The notes under the pieces were generated by a model. That model did not search any database and was not told where the DNA came from. It saw only the letters and a program-made list of their open reading frames with translations. From Podaxis mareebaensis (lineage: Eukaryota > Basidiomycota > Agaricomycetes > Agaricales > Agaricaceae): a stretch of 64,000 bases of DNA. The stretch covers positions 186,001 through 250,000 of the forward strand of contig JAEUWP010000500.1 in the NCBI GenBank assembly GCA_018524725.1, read 5' to 3'. The position numbers were made by a program, and so were the translations under genes. Numbering within the stretch: position 1 is the first letter of the stretch; each line of letters starts with the position of its first letter. This document shows, piece by piece, positions 1 to 12,600 of this stretch.

Positions 1-3000
1 ATGACAGATGACGCTTAACACTTCAACCCCAAACGACGCAGCTATTATGTCTTCCCATACCCTTACCACATATTTATCGGTCGCCTTTTGCGAAAAGGAT
101 ATTTCGTTGTATGCTTGCCGTGTACTCACCCTGTATTCATCGTCGACGCTATCGGATCATCATAATCACATCTTGCATAATTCTTGTACTTGTCACGGGC
201 TTTATGGTGGAGAATGATGAAGCGGTAAAGGTACGAAGGGAAGTGACCCAGGAAATGGCAGCATGTGTTCCGCAAAAGGGGACGTAAGAGATCAGACGGA
301 CAATGAAAGGCCCACGATCCACGAGGTTTTCGCATTGTTGCCAAGCCGAGGGAAGTGTTCGAAGGGACATTTAGTACAGAAACATCGATTGGGATGGACA
401 GAGTGTCGATTCGGCCGCACACTGGTGGATGTTCACCGCACAACGAACTTGAAAACGAGCTCTCCCAAGCAATATCGTCCATATGCAGGAGATGTGGAAT
501 ACTCGGGCCCTGGGGTAACCTAAAAAGAAGGTGGAGATTCCTCAATGAAGGTGGAGCATGAGCAGTTATGATTTGGCGGTAGATATGTAGCGCTGATAAG
601 TATGAGCTATACAGTAGACACATAAGTGGGACACGGTAGAAGCAGATGACTCAGGGCTCAGGCTTCAGACTTTGTGGCTATACCAAGTGCGCCGTCGGTA
701 ATTAGCCAACCCGCTTAGCCGGAGAACCGTCACCGTATCCTTGGATCATGTAGACTGAGGGAATTTAGTTGTACCTCCACCAAAAGGAAACTGAAGCAAA
801 CTATGTAAGCAGACTGGACAACGGAGCCAAAAATGACCTCAATATGACCAAGCTATTGTCTTCTCTCCACCCAAGCGACCAGTTCAAGATAAGGAGGAAT
901 GGAAGGGTTTTTTCAGTGCTCAGCGGTTAAAACTCATTCCAAGTATTTGTTTGTACGTTCCTCAATCTCTTCATTCCGGGAAAGACACTCCCCCACAAAC
1001 AAAGGCACGTGCCTCGCGTTGATTTCCAGATTTCAATTCCTTCTAAGTCGAGATCCCGTGGCTGAGCGCTGGATCTCAAACTTTCCTGGATTCCGTTTTT
1101 ATCGCTTGAACCCCAATTTCTAATTCTCCCAAGCCAGGTCTATCAGTCTTCTACCCGCCTTCATCGCTCATGTGATGGCCTTGCTTATATACGTACGAGA
1201 GATAACATTATCATGCGTCGAGCGGCCGAGATTCCCTCTGGATCTTTTGCCGTCGAGATGCCAGTGATCCGCCACGAGAGTCCGGCACACTTAGTGCCTT
1301 CGTGGCTTGTGCACGAGGGTCTATCATGGCATTAATGAAGTTGGTCCTCGGAATTGTCACTTGGAAAGACTTCGTCTGGGTAAATCTAATCGTAGGCTTC
1401 CTCGAGCTTAGGTGGTTGTCACATCTTGAAGATAACATCATTAATTCGATTTCATTCTCGTTTTTCATGAAATGATTAATCGCGTAAAGACCTCAACAGG
1501 TTACTTACTAGCAACGAGTGGCCCAGGCCCATCCCAGAGAGCGGGGAATTGGATCCTTGCAAGCTGTCCGCGGGATCAAGGTCTGCCAGGTGTTTATTTG
1601 GGCTGCACGAAGTACGCCACTCAGGCACTCGACACCCAAAGTTATCGTATACCTGCCCGAGGATTTCTTTTCTCTTATCATTAATACTTTATTGGCGAGT
1701 GCATGTCGTGGCTGTTCGCATAACGACCGTTTGATTCATCGTTCAAATCAATGTCAAACACATTTTGTGGGCGTGGTGATGGCTGAACATACACACAGAC
1801 TGTTCAATACGGTAGGATTGACGGTTCCTCAGATCCTCGTGGAGCGAGGAGAAAAGCTTGAGCTTCAACGCGCCATGGTTACGAACTGAAATGAGCCAAC
1901 CAGCCTTTTGATCTCTTCTCAACCCAGCCCTCGATTTGATCGTTAGCAAATACCCCAGGTGTTCAGGGTCCTGGGAAAATATCCGGGGCTGTAATCTTGA
2001 GTCTATTATTAACAATTAATCGATTGCAATGAATCTATTACTGTGTCAGCGTCTAAGATCTGGACGTTGCCCTTTCCTTAATGAGCTCTCTCACTAACTT
2101 ATTTCAGTATTCTGATTGGGCTGTTCACGCAGTGAGACAATATCATTGATGTGACTCTTTGTTTTTCAGTGTTGAGACAACCTTCAACCCAGGTTATACC
2201 CATAAGTCGAAGGTTTCACTCGTTTGCCCTGAAGCTATTCCACTCGGGGCGAACGCACCAGTTTCGCCCGCTATCCAGGACTTGGGCGGAAGGTCATCTC
2301 CTCCACAAGACGTCTCACGTCGGCTTTTGCCATGCCAGGAGTCCACCATGCTTCTCTGGCCATACGTACAATGGACTGCTTGTTTGCGAAGGCAGCAGTG
2401 GATCAACCTGGACTGTTTCAAGAGAACTCCTTTTAGGCATAATTGACAAAAACCTGTACCGCAACATCTTGGATATTGACCATCATGCATCATATCTTCG
2501 AGTTCAACAGCCTCTAAACAAAGGAACGATGCGAATGGCACGCAAGGATTATATGCATCACATTGCTCATCTCTACACTTTCCCAGATCAACGTCGTTTC
2601 GAGGATGTTGCCTGCGGCTCTCATCCGACTCTGAAACTAGCGCCATCTGCTCATTAAAGGCTCTTGACGGAAACTTCTCGCACAATCACCATGGCCTCGG
2701 AAATCAACTAGCAGGACGCAAAGCTGGATCCAAGCGTCCAAGACCATCTCCAAGTCGCCCTTCCTTGATGAAATCAATGCGCATGGTACCTGATCTTCCT
2801 TAATGCACTCCATTGTGCCAAACAAAGTGTCCAGGAAGCCACACGCGCATGATCACTCTTGTATCAGGTCTTGGAAAGGCTCGAGTATGCCGCGACCAAG
2901 CCCGAGGTCCTAGGTCTAAGTGATGACTCCCTCGGCGCGTACATGCAACGCTCTTTTGTAAAGAGAAAAAAAATACAGGCTAGGACAGACTGCAAAGTGA

Positions 3001-4287
3001 CACAACTTCGGAATCATCCAAGCTAGGGCTTCTTTCGTTTGACCCATAAGACCTAAAATTGGCCCTTCTATGCCAACTACATAAATTCAAACGTAAGCGA
3101 TACAACTCAAAAATCTGGCACAGATGAAGCAGCAGCGATGGCACTACGAGGCCGACGTTTTCGACCTTTACCAAGCTCCGTGAAAAGCATCCACGAAACT
3201 CTCCGCCGAAGTCTGGTGTCTATTACTGGGAATCGCAGGTCCGCCAGGCACATTTTTCAGCCGAAATAATTATGTGCTCTTCATTAAAGGAACTTTCTTG
3301 ACCGTATTCGTCAAATTCCTCGGGACAAGTAGTACCCAGAACTCACGTGCGACTCATTGTTCAACAACCAAACTCGACTATCATCGTTCCGTCAACTACT
3401 AGAAGCGTGGAGCGCATCCATGTAAATAGCAACTACAAAGTTATTTTTGGGTTCGATCAGACGCGGAAGGTCAAGAAGAGAAGGGAAGCTTGAGGTCCAC
3501 ATGGGACCCTTTCGGATCCTAGTAGTGAAGTGGTCAAGCCTGGAAGCATAAGGACGGTTTTTGGCGAAGGAATCTATCTACCAACCGGAAGTTGGAAAGC
3601 TAAAGTAGGGGGAATAAACAGAATGCAACAAGATATACAACAAGACAGGTTTCATAGACGTACCATCTAATGGGAGACACTGGGGTAAGACATCGACAAC
3701 GTGAGATGAGGCAGAGCGAGTACAATGAATCATGGTTTTGACAGTGACAAGTGTCCGAAAGTCCCAATGCCATGCAAAGTCAAGTGAACGGAAAAAACAT
3801 AAACAGGTCGTTACAGATAAAGAAGACGAAAGTTGAGCGTGGCGGCATAACAGTGCATGAGGAATGCAAACGAAGAATACAGATCACCAAAGAACATATG
3901 GCAATGGATCAACAAGCTGCATGATAGATGAGTCGACCAGACGAGGGTGAAATGGATGAAGCAAGATACATAAGGAATTGGGTGTGATGAGAAACAGCGT
4001 GTCCGTGACCAAAAGCAACAAATCAAAAAATTGCATAACGTGCTTGTCCTCATAATAACACTGTAAATGAACAAAGGGGGAGCGGAAATTTTGTAGTCGT
4101 CGTCCTGCCGCTTTCAAGAGGAAAGAAAAATCAAAGCGGTGCTGCCCGAAGGGACGATGACATCCTTCCATCCTAAAGATACAGAACTTGCCGGGTATAA
4201 CGAAGCATTCTACACGTCCTGCATCGTCAAATCCATCCATGATCCAGATGAAGGTAGGAGAGGGAAGGAGGGTCGAAGGCCGTGGTG
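1..4287. other. Gene-poor stretch, no supportable gene
   Basis: I see no gene here. Open frames are short (the longest is about 168 codons at 2151-2657), they overlap one another on both strands, and none has a domain or an intron pattern that joins neighbouring frames into a protein. The sequence looks like non-coding or long-decayed DNA. The last few hundred bases before 4288 probably contain the 3' UTR and terminator of the minus-strand zinc-finger gene that ends at 4288. No long terminal repeat, tandem array or tRNA was recognised. Confidence 0.5.
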
Positions 4288-6604
4288 TTACGCCTTCGAA
4301 GGAGGGGGTACATAATCCTTGTGTACCCTCATGTGCTGGCCAAGATTGTCGTGCCTGCTGAAATCCTTGCCGCAACCTGGATAAGGACATCTATGCGCTA
4401 TGGAGGAATCAGAGACGCATACATAAAGGAAACGGATGACTTACGCTTCTCGTAAGTATGGATGCTCCTCACATGTCGCTTCAAGTGTTCCCCCCTTGCA
4501 AAGCACTTGCCGCATCCTTGAACTTCGCACAAATACATCCTCGCGCCTTTTCCGGCCGTCTGGCGCTTTCGCCCAGCTCCACTTGACGCACTCTTGAGAT
4601 CCTCCAACGAGGACGCAGTCGGCACCCTACGCCCTCTTGACTTCTTCGTGAGATTGGGAACAGGGATGGGAACAGGAAGGCTGTTAGAAGGTCGGGGGCG
4701 ACGGCGAGAAGCGCTTGATGAAGCAGAAGAGAGTGTTGTAAAATTGAGGTAACTGTTGGAAAGTGTATTTCCCGCGGTCGGTGAAGCAGAAGGAGCACTA
4801 AAGCGTTTGGACCGGGGGCTCTGCGAAAGCTCATCATAGAGGTGATCCATATAATTTGTGTCATTCTCGGTCGGATGATCGCTGGGGTAGGGGGTGTAAC
4901 GAGTTCCAGTGCGTGTACGGAGACTGCGGCCCTCGGAGTAGCCATAAGAAGGATAAGAAGATGATATTGTCGCCTGTGGACGGCGTTGGCGGCGCGGTCT
5001 GGAACCAGGGATGAACTCGCTATCGTCTGAGTCTGTTGATGAGTCTTCCTCGCTGAATTTGGATTCGTCAGTGTCATCTAATGGCGCTCCTTCCCCCACT
5101 CCGTCGGAGTTAACAGGCACAACCGAGGACCCGGTGGGAAGACTGCTGAACGGCTGCTCGACATCGGAAGGATCCACCTCCTCGCCCTCAGCATCAAGGT
5201 CGCCCAGGTCACCCTCATTGACTTTCTTTTCCCCATCCCAGCCCGACTGCACAGCAGAGTGCGTCATGGATAGGCCCATCCCAAGATCAATCCCAATCGA
5301 CCCTTTGAGATCGTCCCCAGGTGGCATGGCAGGAATACACGCATAGCTCCCTGGTTCACAGCCATCTGAACTGTCAACCCCAATGCCTCTGGCGGCCATC
5401 TCGGGATAAGCGGAAAGCGGGGAATTCGAGGGGCAAGAATCAAGGGGGGATACTTCAGCAGGGTGCACTGTAACATACTGTTGTTGATGACCGTACGGAA
5501 GTCGAGAAAACTGGGACGGGGAATAAAAAGTCGGGGTCGATGTCTGGTGCTGATGATATTGCCGGGAGGAAGCGCGTGCCTGGGTAAGGGCGCCCGCCGG
5601 GTCGGCATTGTGCGACGGCGCGATGGGGTTGGTCATGTCGAAGAACTGGTTCTGGGCCTCGGCGTCCGAGTGATGGTGTGCGTTGATGGAGGTGGAGTAG
5701 CTATCCATACTACCGTCAAATACAAGGTCGCCTGGCTTTGGACGCGATGCCTGCTGCGGGTCTAGGACCTCAGAGGGATAAGATGTGCTAAATTTAGAAC
5801 AGGTCAGACTCGGTAGATAGATAACGGCCAAAAGACAATGACAAAGCGGACGCATCGCGAGTTGAAAATAGCTTACCTTGAGTGGCCGTGTGGGTTGATG
5901 CCGGTAGGTGATGTGTTCCAATCGTCGAGGTCGACATCGAACATGACGTCGTTGGCAGTGACCTGTGGCGGCGCAAGCGATTGCTGTGCATGAAGATGAT
6001 GGGGTTGCGTCTGTCGTTGATGCTGGTGTCGGTGGGGTGACGGAGCATACTGAAATGGGATAGACAAACGTACAACAGACGATAAGGTGGCTTGGTTATG
6101 TCGTTGGGGAGGTGCCGGTGGTGGGATGTAAACAGTGCTCATGGTCTTGGGGAACGGGACGTTCTGTGGTCGGAGAATCTGTTGGCGAGGATAGCGGGAA
6201 GGGCTAAATAGAAGTGACGGTGGAAGGGAAAGAAGAAAGGGTACCTGTGATTTCTTGAGGTCTGAGGCGAGTGTCATCATACCGTAATCAAGATCGGCGG
6301 CGTATGATGGGGCTGTGTCGCACTGCGAGGCGAACATTTGAACTGAAACAGGCCCGGAGGGATATACAGCGACGTCGGTATTCACTGCATCGACCGGGCT
6401 TGGGATATTGTCAAAGTGCGTCTCCGAGATAGGACTATTCTCGTTCGGAAAGGAAGCACTGGAGGCAGAGGAGAAGGGTGATGGAGCTGAGGAGGAATAT
6501 GTAGGGCTTATAGGCGAGGGCATGTTCTTCTTGGACGGGTTCTGGTGTTGAAAGTAGAGGGATGCAATGGAAGCAGCGAAGTGCCGATGTTGGAGGGCGG
6601 CCAT
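4288..6604 (-). CDS. Two-finger C2H2 transcription factor (Msn2-like), paralog 1
   Basis: Predicted nuclear DNA-binding regulator of 704 residues in four exons: 6604-6245, 6178-5877, 5787-4445 and 4397-4288. The first two thirds are Ser/Pro/Gln/His-rich low complexity. A basic motif KKSRGRRVPT precedes two tandem C2H2 fingers at the C-terminus (CEVQGCGKCFARGEHLKRH, then CPYPGCGKDFSRHDNLGQH). The finger pair is divided by a 47-nt intron (4398-4444), whose removal creates the canonical finger linker EKPHRC; this is good evidence for the join. The 66-nt intron at 6179-6244 is a multiple of three and could be retained. Tandem C-terminal fingers with RGEHLKRH and RHDNLxQH helices are typical of the fungal Msn2/4 group, which bind AGGGG-type stress elements; that target is inferred. 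The same basic motif and finger arrangement recur in the gene at 17547-18746. The start at 6604 is the first Met of the open frame. Confidence 0.88.
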
Positions 6605-9600
6605 TGTGACGGGGAAATGGGGGAGATTATATCACGGACGGGGACCGAGCCGAGAGCTACCCCCGAACCTTAGGGAATGGGCCAAGCACCGAAGTAGCGA
6701 AGTGGGCTGGCCGGACGATGAATCTGGGTCGGATAAAAATTCAGCACCAATGTACGATATTGGAAATCCGGGCTTACATGGGGTGGTGGTACGGATGCGA
6801 TCGACGGATGGCGGATGAGTCGATGTGTGCCTGTTACAGAAGGGACGGGGAGCGGGTGTATGTACAGAGGCGAATGATGCAGAGCCTCGGCTTATAGAGG
6901 GCTGGAAAGCAGGGATTAAGACAAAGAAGGGTGGTGATCCTTGAGGAGAAGGAGGCGTAGATCGATCTCGATGGGTTTTATATGAATACCACAACGGGTT
7001 CCAACTGACCGTCGAAAGCAACCCAGGCTCTGGCGGGGACGAGGGCGGGGGGACACGGGGAGGACAGGATGACGAAGGTGAGTGGAGGAAGTACTCGAGT
7101 ATTTCAAGAGAAGAAGAGTGATAGGTGGACTGCTGATGACCGATTGTGGATTAGTATCGAAGTGGAACGCAGTATGACAGAACTGACTGGCGGAAAGAGA
7201 AATGAGAAATGGCCATGAAGAATACGTTTACTGGAATTGATTCTATCGAGCTATCTCTCGGGCAGCGGCATCCATATCTGCCAACGCCGCTTCATTCCCA
7301 GATCTTCCAAGTATGCTTCAGGACACAAATAGGTGAACTGGCCGTAAGCAGGTGCGCCGAAGCGAATCAGAGCGTCACTCCTTCATAACTGCGAGCCCAA
7401 TCTCGTTACGAGCCTCACTAAACGCGCGAGTCTCCCGAGCTACACAACTGATCGGAATCCAACGTCTCGGGCTTAACCTGCCACAAAGGGAACTCTCCTG
7501 CCACTCGCTGCTCCAAACCTTCCCTCAATCACACTCCGTCACGCATACTGGTTCGTCTCTCCTTGTCCTATCCATAACCGCCTCCCCTTCGTATCCCTTT
7601 TCCTGCTTGTGTGTCATGGCAAATTTCGCTGCTCACCGTCTTCCGCGCACCGCACCGTGGACCTTGTCTCAGATAATAAACGGAAAAGACTATGTATGTA
7701 CTCACACAGCCAATACAACACAGCATGCATACGTCACCAGCTGGGCTGGCGGAGTATCAATCGGCTTCCAAGCGGAGCTCGAACCATGAGCCTAATTCCG
7801 GGCAAACCTGATCGTTGAATCTAGCATCCCGCCGATCTCCCGCATCTCAGATCTCCTCATCTCGATCTTCCATATTGAGAGAATGGCCCTCCCCAGGCAA
7901 CCGATGCTCGACGTCTCCCAGGTCGTCACGATTACGCGCCTTCCTTCCCAATTCTTCGGTCGATGCGTCCTTGTCTCTCGCATCATGCATTAACCGTCGC
8001 ATCTCCCACTTCCTCTCTAACCATCGTCCCCACATCCCATCTCATATACCGACACTTGATTACAAGTTTACGGCGGAAGCAAATAGCCGCATTCGCCCAC
8101 GCTGCTTGGCCAAGGACAGTCACCATCGTTGTTCTTGTTTCATACTTTGATATTGCATTCAATTCTCTATCCCGCTCAAATCCATATCCGATTCTAAAAC
8201 TCGACATACATCTCATTAAAACCTCAAAATATACAGACTGTCTCTGCAACACTGTACAGCTTTCATTGACTATCCTTGGTTCGTGTCAGTCGCAAAACAA
8301 GGGAAAGAGTCTCACAGGTCGTGAGTTCAAAGGTGGAGGATACACATGCTTTCACTGATTCAGACCCAAACACTGTTGGAGCAACTTGCAGCCCTGCGAG
8401 CAGACGAATTGACCAACTGTGAGTAGAGATTTGATCATGAAGAACACCTTCGTTTCCTGCATGATGACTCGTAACTCCGTCTACAATGTTAGAGTTTCAT
8501 TTACCGACCTCATAAACGTTATATGATCCTGGTGTGAGAGGAAGAATCCTCGGATGACAAGGTGAAGGTGGTGTCGCATAACACATCCTTCTGGTGCCTC
8601 CTGAATACTTATTACAGTCGACCAAATTGAACCAGAAAGCTCGGGTATCCACCCTGCCGTGTAGAATAACACCCCCGGGCTGTTGGGAGCATATTCTGGC
8701 GTTCAAGAATGAGTGGGTTATTTTTAGTTAATACATGACGCCAGCGGAAATTTCCCGAGAACTACAGAATCGCGCAGCCGCGTTCCTGTCTAACCACTAA
8801 AGGTCGTTATCTGAAAGTAGAGAAGCATCGATATCGGGGCGTTGAACCCGACGCGCGTCGTGATCGTACCATTAACAACTTCTTCGCGCCCGCGTCCCCC
8901 TTTCATTAAATGAAGTGGTTCCAAGCTGACGAGCGTTGCCAGGAGAATGACGACGGATTATCAGACTGTGGGTTAATCTTTCTTCAAAATTGCCATTAGC
9001 AAAGTTCAGCAACAGATCGAGCACATGATATCCTTCAAGGAGAACTCGAAGCTCCTGAACGATCCCGTGTATATGGCTCTCGATTTTCAATATGTTACAT
9101 CTACCAGTGTTGCCAAATGCGCGTATTCGCTAGCACGATGCTCGCATAAATATTTTTGGTGGTACGTTTGGAACCGAACTAGATGCAATAATCTCTCGAT
9201 AATGAAATGTATCGACAATTCTCTCTCCTTTGTTCCATTCAGCAATAGCACTAAGCGATCAGGGGGCCACTCGTGGCATGACGCTTTACAGTTTCGCGCC
9301 ACAACGGACATTTGTCGAATACATTTAGCTGCCTCAACCAGGAGTCGGTGCCCTCAACCGCCACATCGAAAAACTTGAAGCCCTTTCTGTTCCGTAGCAC
9401 GCTTACGATATACCCGAGTGCTTCAATTAATTACCGCCTGCAATAACGTATTGGAAATGTTCTACTAAGTATTATAAAAATTCTTGCCCTCACCTGGTGC
9501 ATCATGGCAGGTGCTATGTACGTCCTAGACATGTGTATGGAAGCTGAGGTCTTCGCTGAGGAGTCATGCTGCCTATTAGTCGTCCGACATAGACGCTGAA

Positions 9601-12600
9601 CAGACTAGTGTGCACCCGCCGCCCATCACAACACGTTCCACGTCGTACTTGTTCTATCGCAGAAGCTGTCGCTGTTCTTAGTTCAGGAGGCTCCTTTGTC
9701 CTCTTGCGCAGGTGTGGCGATGGCAACTCTTGTCGAGCCGAGATGTAATAGAAACTATGCCGTGGGTCACATGGGATGGATATTCCATTGCTTGGAATCC
9801 ACAAAGTCGTGTGGCCGACTGCTTTCATATCAAAATGATCATGCTTCAAACTCGGTTAGGCCTCACCGGTGGTGCTGAACATAATCAAATAACGGACCAC
9901 GAGACTCCTGAGCGAAAGTATGAGGATCGCGAGTATCTCGTTCTTTTCGTGCAACATTGTTAGACAGTACCACCGTAATCCCAATAATTATTTGAAGGAA
10001 ACATGTCTTTTACAATGGACTCCCGCACCATCACCGACCTCAGGCACTGCTGGTCGAATGAAGGGCCAAGAACCACCACATTCACATCTCGGCCGAAGGT
10101 ATAGAATAACTTGCCCTTCAGCTTGGAGGATGTCCAGATGGTCCAACCTCATGACTTGGAAATGTTACTCCTTCCGGTATCTGATTGAGTGGGTCGGTAC
10201 GCTCAATGGTCAGGGGCACTGAATAAGCCTCGGATGTTATGAGCTATTCCACCCAGTCAACTAGCATCAGGAGTCATGAGATGCGAGGCGCTCTAAATAG
10301 TGACATCTTTCAAGCAAAAAAAACTTCTCTCAGCAGCAGAATTAAATTTGGCAGAACTATCGCACCAAGCAGCCGGTTTGGGGGAGCTGATGAAGTCACA
10401 ACGTTTCGTATTGTGATGGCAGACTGTCATCGAAACAATATACTATATATATTTACAACCGCAGTAGCCTCTCCTGCGAATATCACAGGAAATTGACGGT
10501 AAAGGGAGGCTTGACATCTTAATCATAGACGTGCGCGAAGGGATTAAATGATCGTCCGATCAACGAGCTCGAACGAAAGAAAATTTAAGTGGCAGATGGC
10601 CACGCTGACGAGCTGAGACAGGACCTCGCCCCGTTATATTTTCAGAACTTCTGAAGTTTCCTTTCCATAAGCAACTCGGGAGCAACGTGCTTGAACACGA
10701 GGCTTGCAATTCCTAACTGGGATAAGCTCATAAGCTATGTAATGTGAGCGTCGAGTCATGACTGGATAGCGAAGCGTTCTGTAAGATTTGAACAACAGTA
10801 TTGACAATTAAGGGCGAGCCAAGGATTTGGGCAAGTATCTGACTTCGGAAGCCAGTCAGATGCTCATCATTCTTGTCCGCATGCCGCTCACGATTGATCA
10901 TGACTGTCAAGAGTTTACAGTGCTGCTGGACCCATATTTGATCTATCCTTGGGTCGAAAGCTTCTTATATCGCTTCCACTGCTTCTAACGGAGTATACAG
11001 GGTAACTCGCTGAGTATAACAGTCGGGATTGGATCGATACGTCGTTGATCAGACTGTCACAAGGCAGGCACCCAAATCACATTCTATCGTTAACAAGGTT
11101 GACTTTGGTCAGGTAATTTAAGTTATTTTCATTAACAAAACTATGAGTGGCTGCAGGAGACCATGCATGGGGATCAGCAAGAATGGAGTCGTCCAGAGAC
11201 CGCATGAAAGAACTCCCCGAATGAAGTTTCCTACAGTTCCGTCCGAAAACCGCAACGCTTTTCGACTGGTTCAGTCGTTGTGCATCCCATCCAGCCTCGG
11301 GGTTCTGTGCAGCTTCGGTGAGCTTTTCAGTGACGTTGATGATTGAAAAAGCGGAGCTGCCCTAGTCAATAATGACTGCAATGCCGTCACCCACTGCGAC
11401 TGTCTGAATTCATGTAGTACGAGCAAGTAGAACCCGAAAAACACGCTGAGCCAGTTGGTTAATTTCCTGGGTCTTTTCCAATCCTTTTATTCAGCTAAAG
11501 ATACCGGAATACAGGCTATCCTCTACCCGTGAAGGGCCGTCAATAAACATTCAACATTTTATATGATTCTGGATCCTGGGGAATGAGTGCGGAAGACAGT
11601 GGATATACATAGACCATTTATCACGTGTTTTAAGGAGAGATGCAAAGGTTATTGATGGAAGGGCCAGGGATTTTAAGGAAACCAACCCCATAACTTCCTG
11701 CGTTGTGATTAATCAGGGCTTGTTCACACAGCATCGGTTGCAATGATATGTGTCGACGGGTGGCGTTGCCCATCGAAATATAGAAGCACCATTTCCTTCT
11801 CTTCTTTGAATTGTAATCGTAGCAACGATACGGGCGCAAACCCCCTCATTGGACAGCCATCCATGAAGGGGATCTTCCTACACCTGACGCGATCGCCCTA
11901 AAGGCGGCTGCTCATTGTAAGAGAATTTACATTCGCTCCTCACGAATGAACGCCAAGAAGCTGTTGGCCCTAACATCGACACGATATGACCCCTTGTGGC
12001 GCGAGAACCTTCGTTATTTCGTTCGCAGCAAATGTACTAAAGGTTGTAAGAATTGAGTTTCGGACTTTCCCGGCCGGGTCTTTTGGGAGGATCGGAAAGC
12101 GAAACAGTGATCCTCCGCTCATTCGGCATCCTGCATGACGCTCATTGTTCATCCCCAGCGGTGGGCGGGTCGAGCCACAAGCGTCATATTCACTCGATGA
12201 TAAGGATCTATATTAATTGATTTTCCCAATTAATGATGATCAGTTTGTTTCGTGCTCCCAAAATTGTTTAATCCCAGACGGTTCATGGCCGGAATGTTTG
12301 TATACGAGGGATCTGGGGCCAATACATATCAGATTCTGGATTCACGAGACGAGCATCATAAATTGATTTTGTTGGAGCTCGAGATTCTGATTTTGTCCTT
12401 ACAAGGCACTGACAAGGAGGACTGAATCGGTGCCGTCTCCTGCGACCTGCACACCTCCACAAGAGCCTACGGTGCCGATAAGTTTGAAGAATGAATTCAC
12501 TGCGAGGTGCCGACCAGGGTCTCGTTTCATGCCAAGGCAATAAAGTACCTTACCGTACATATCCGAGTTCTCCTTTAATGATAGGCTCCCAATTAAGTCG

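Noticed and set aside
2151..2657. 168-codon plus-strand frame and a 163-codon minus-strand frame over the same bases
   Set aside because: The frames overlap on opposite strands, no domain or splice continuation is seen, and neither has a recognisable motif.
5011..5346. Plus-strand open frame, 111 codons, Ser/Pro-rich
   Set aside because: It is the antisense shadow of the low-complexity part of the minus-strand zinc-finger gene; composition mirrors that gene and no independent signal exists.
7352..7789. 145-codon plus-strand frame
   Set aside because: Composition resembles promoter or leader sequence, there is no recognisable motif, and no downstream exon could be joined.
8346..8418. Short ATG-initiated run MLSLIQTQTLLEQLAALR followed by a GT donor, resembling a first exon
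   Set aside because: No acceptor leading to a conserved or long continuation was found in the next kilobase.
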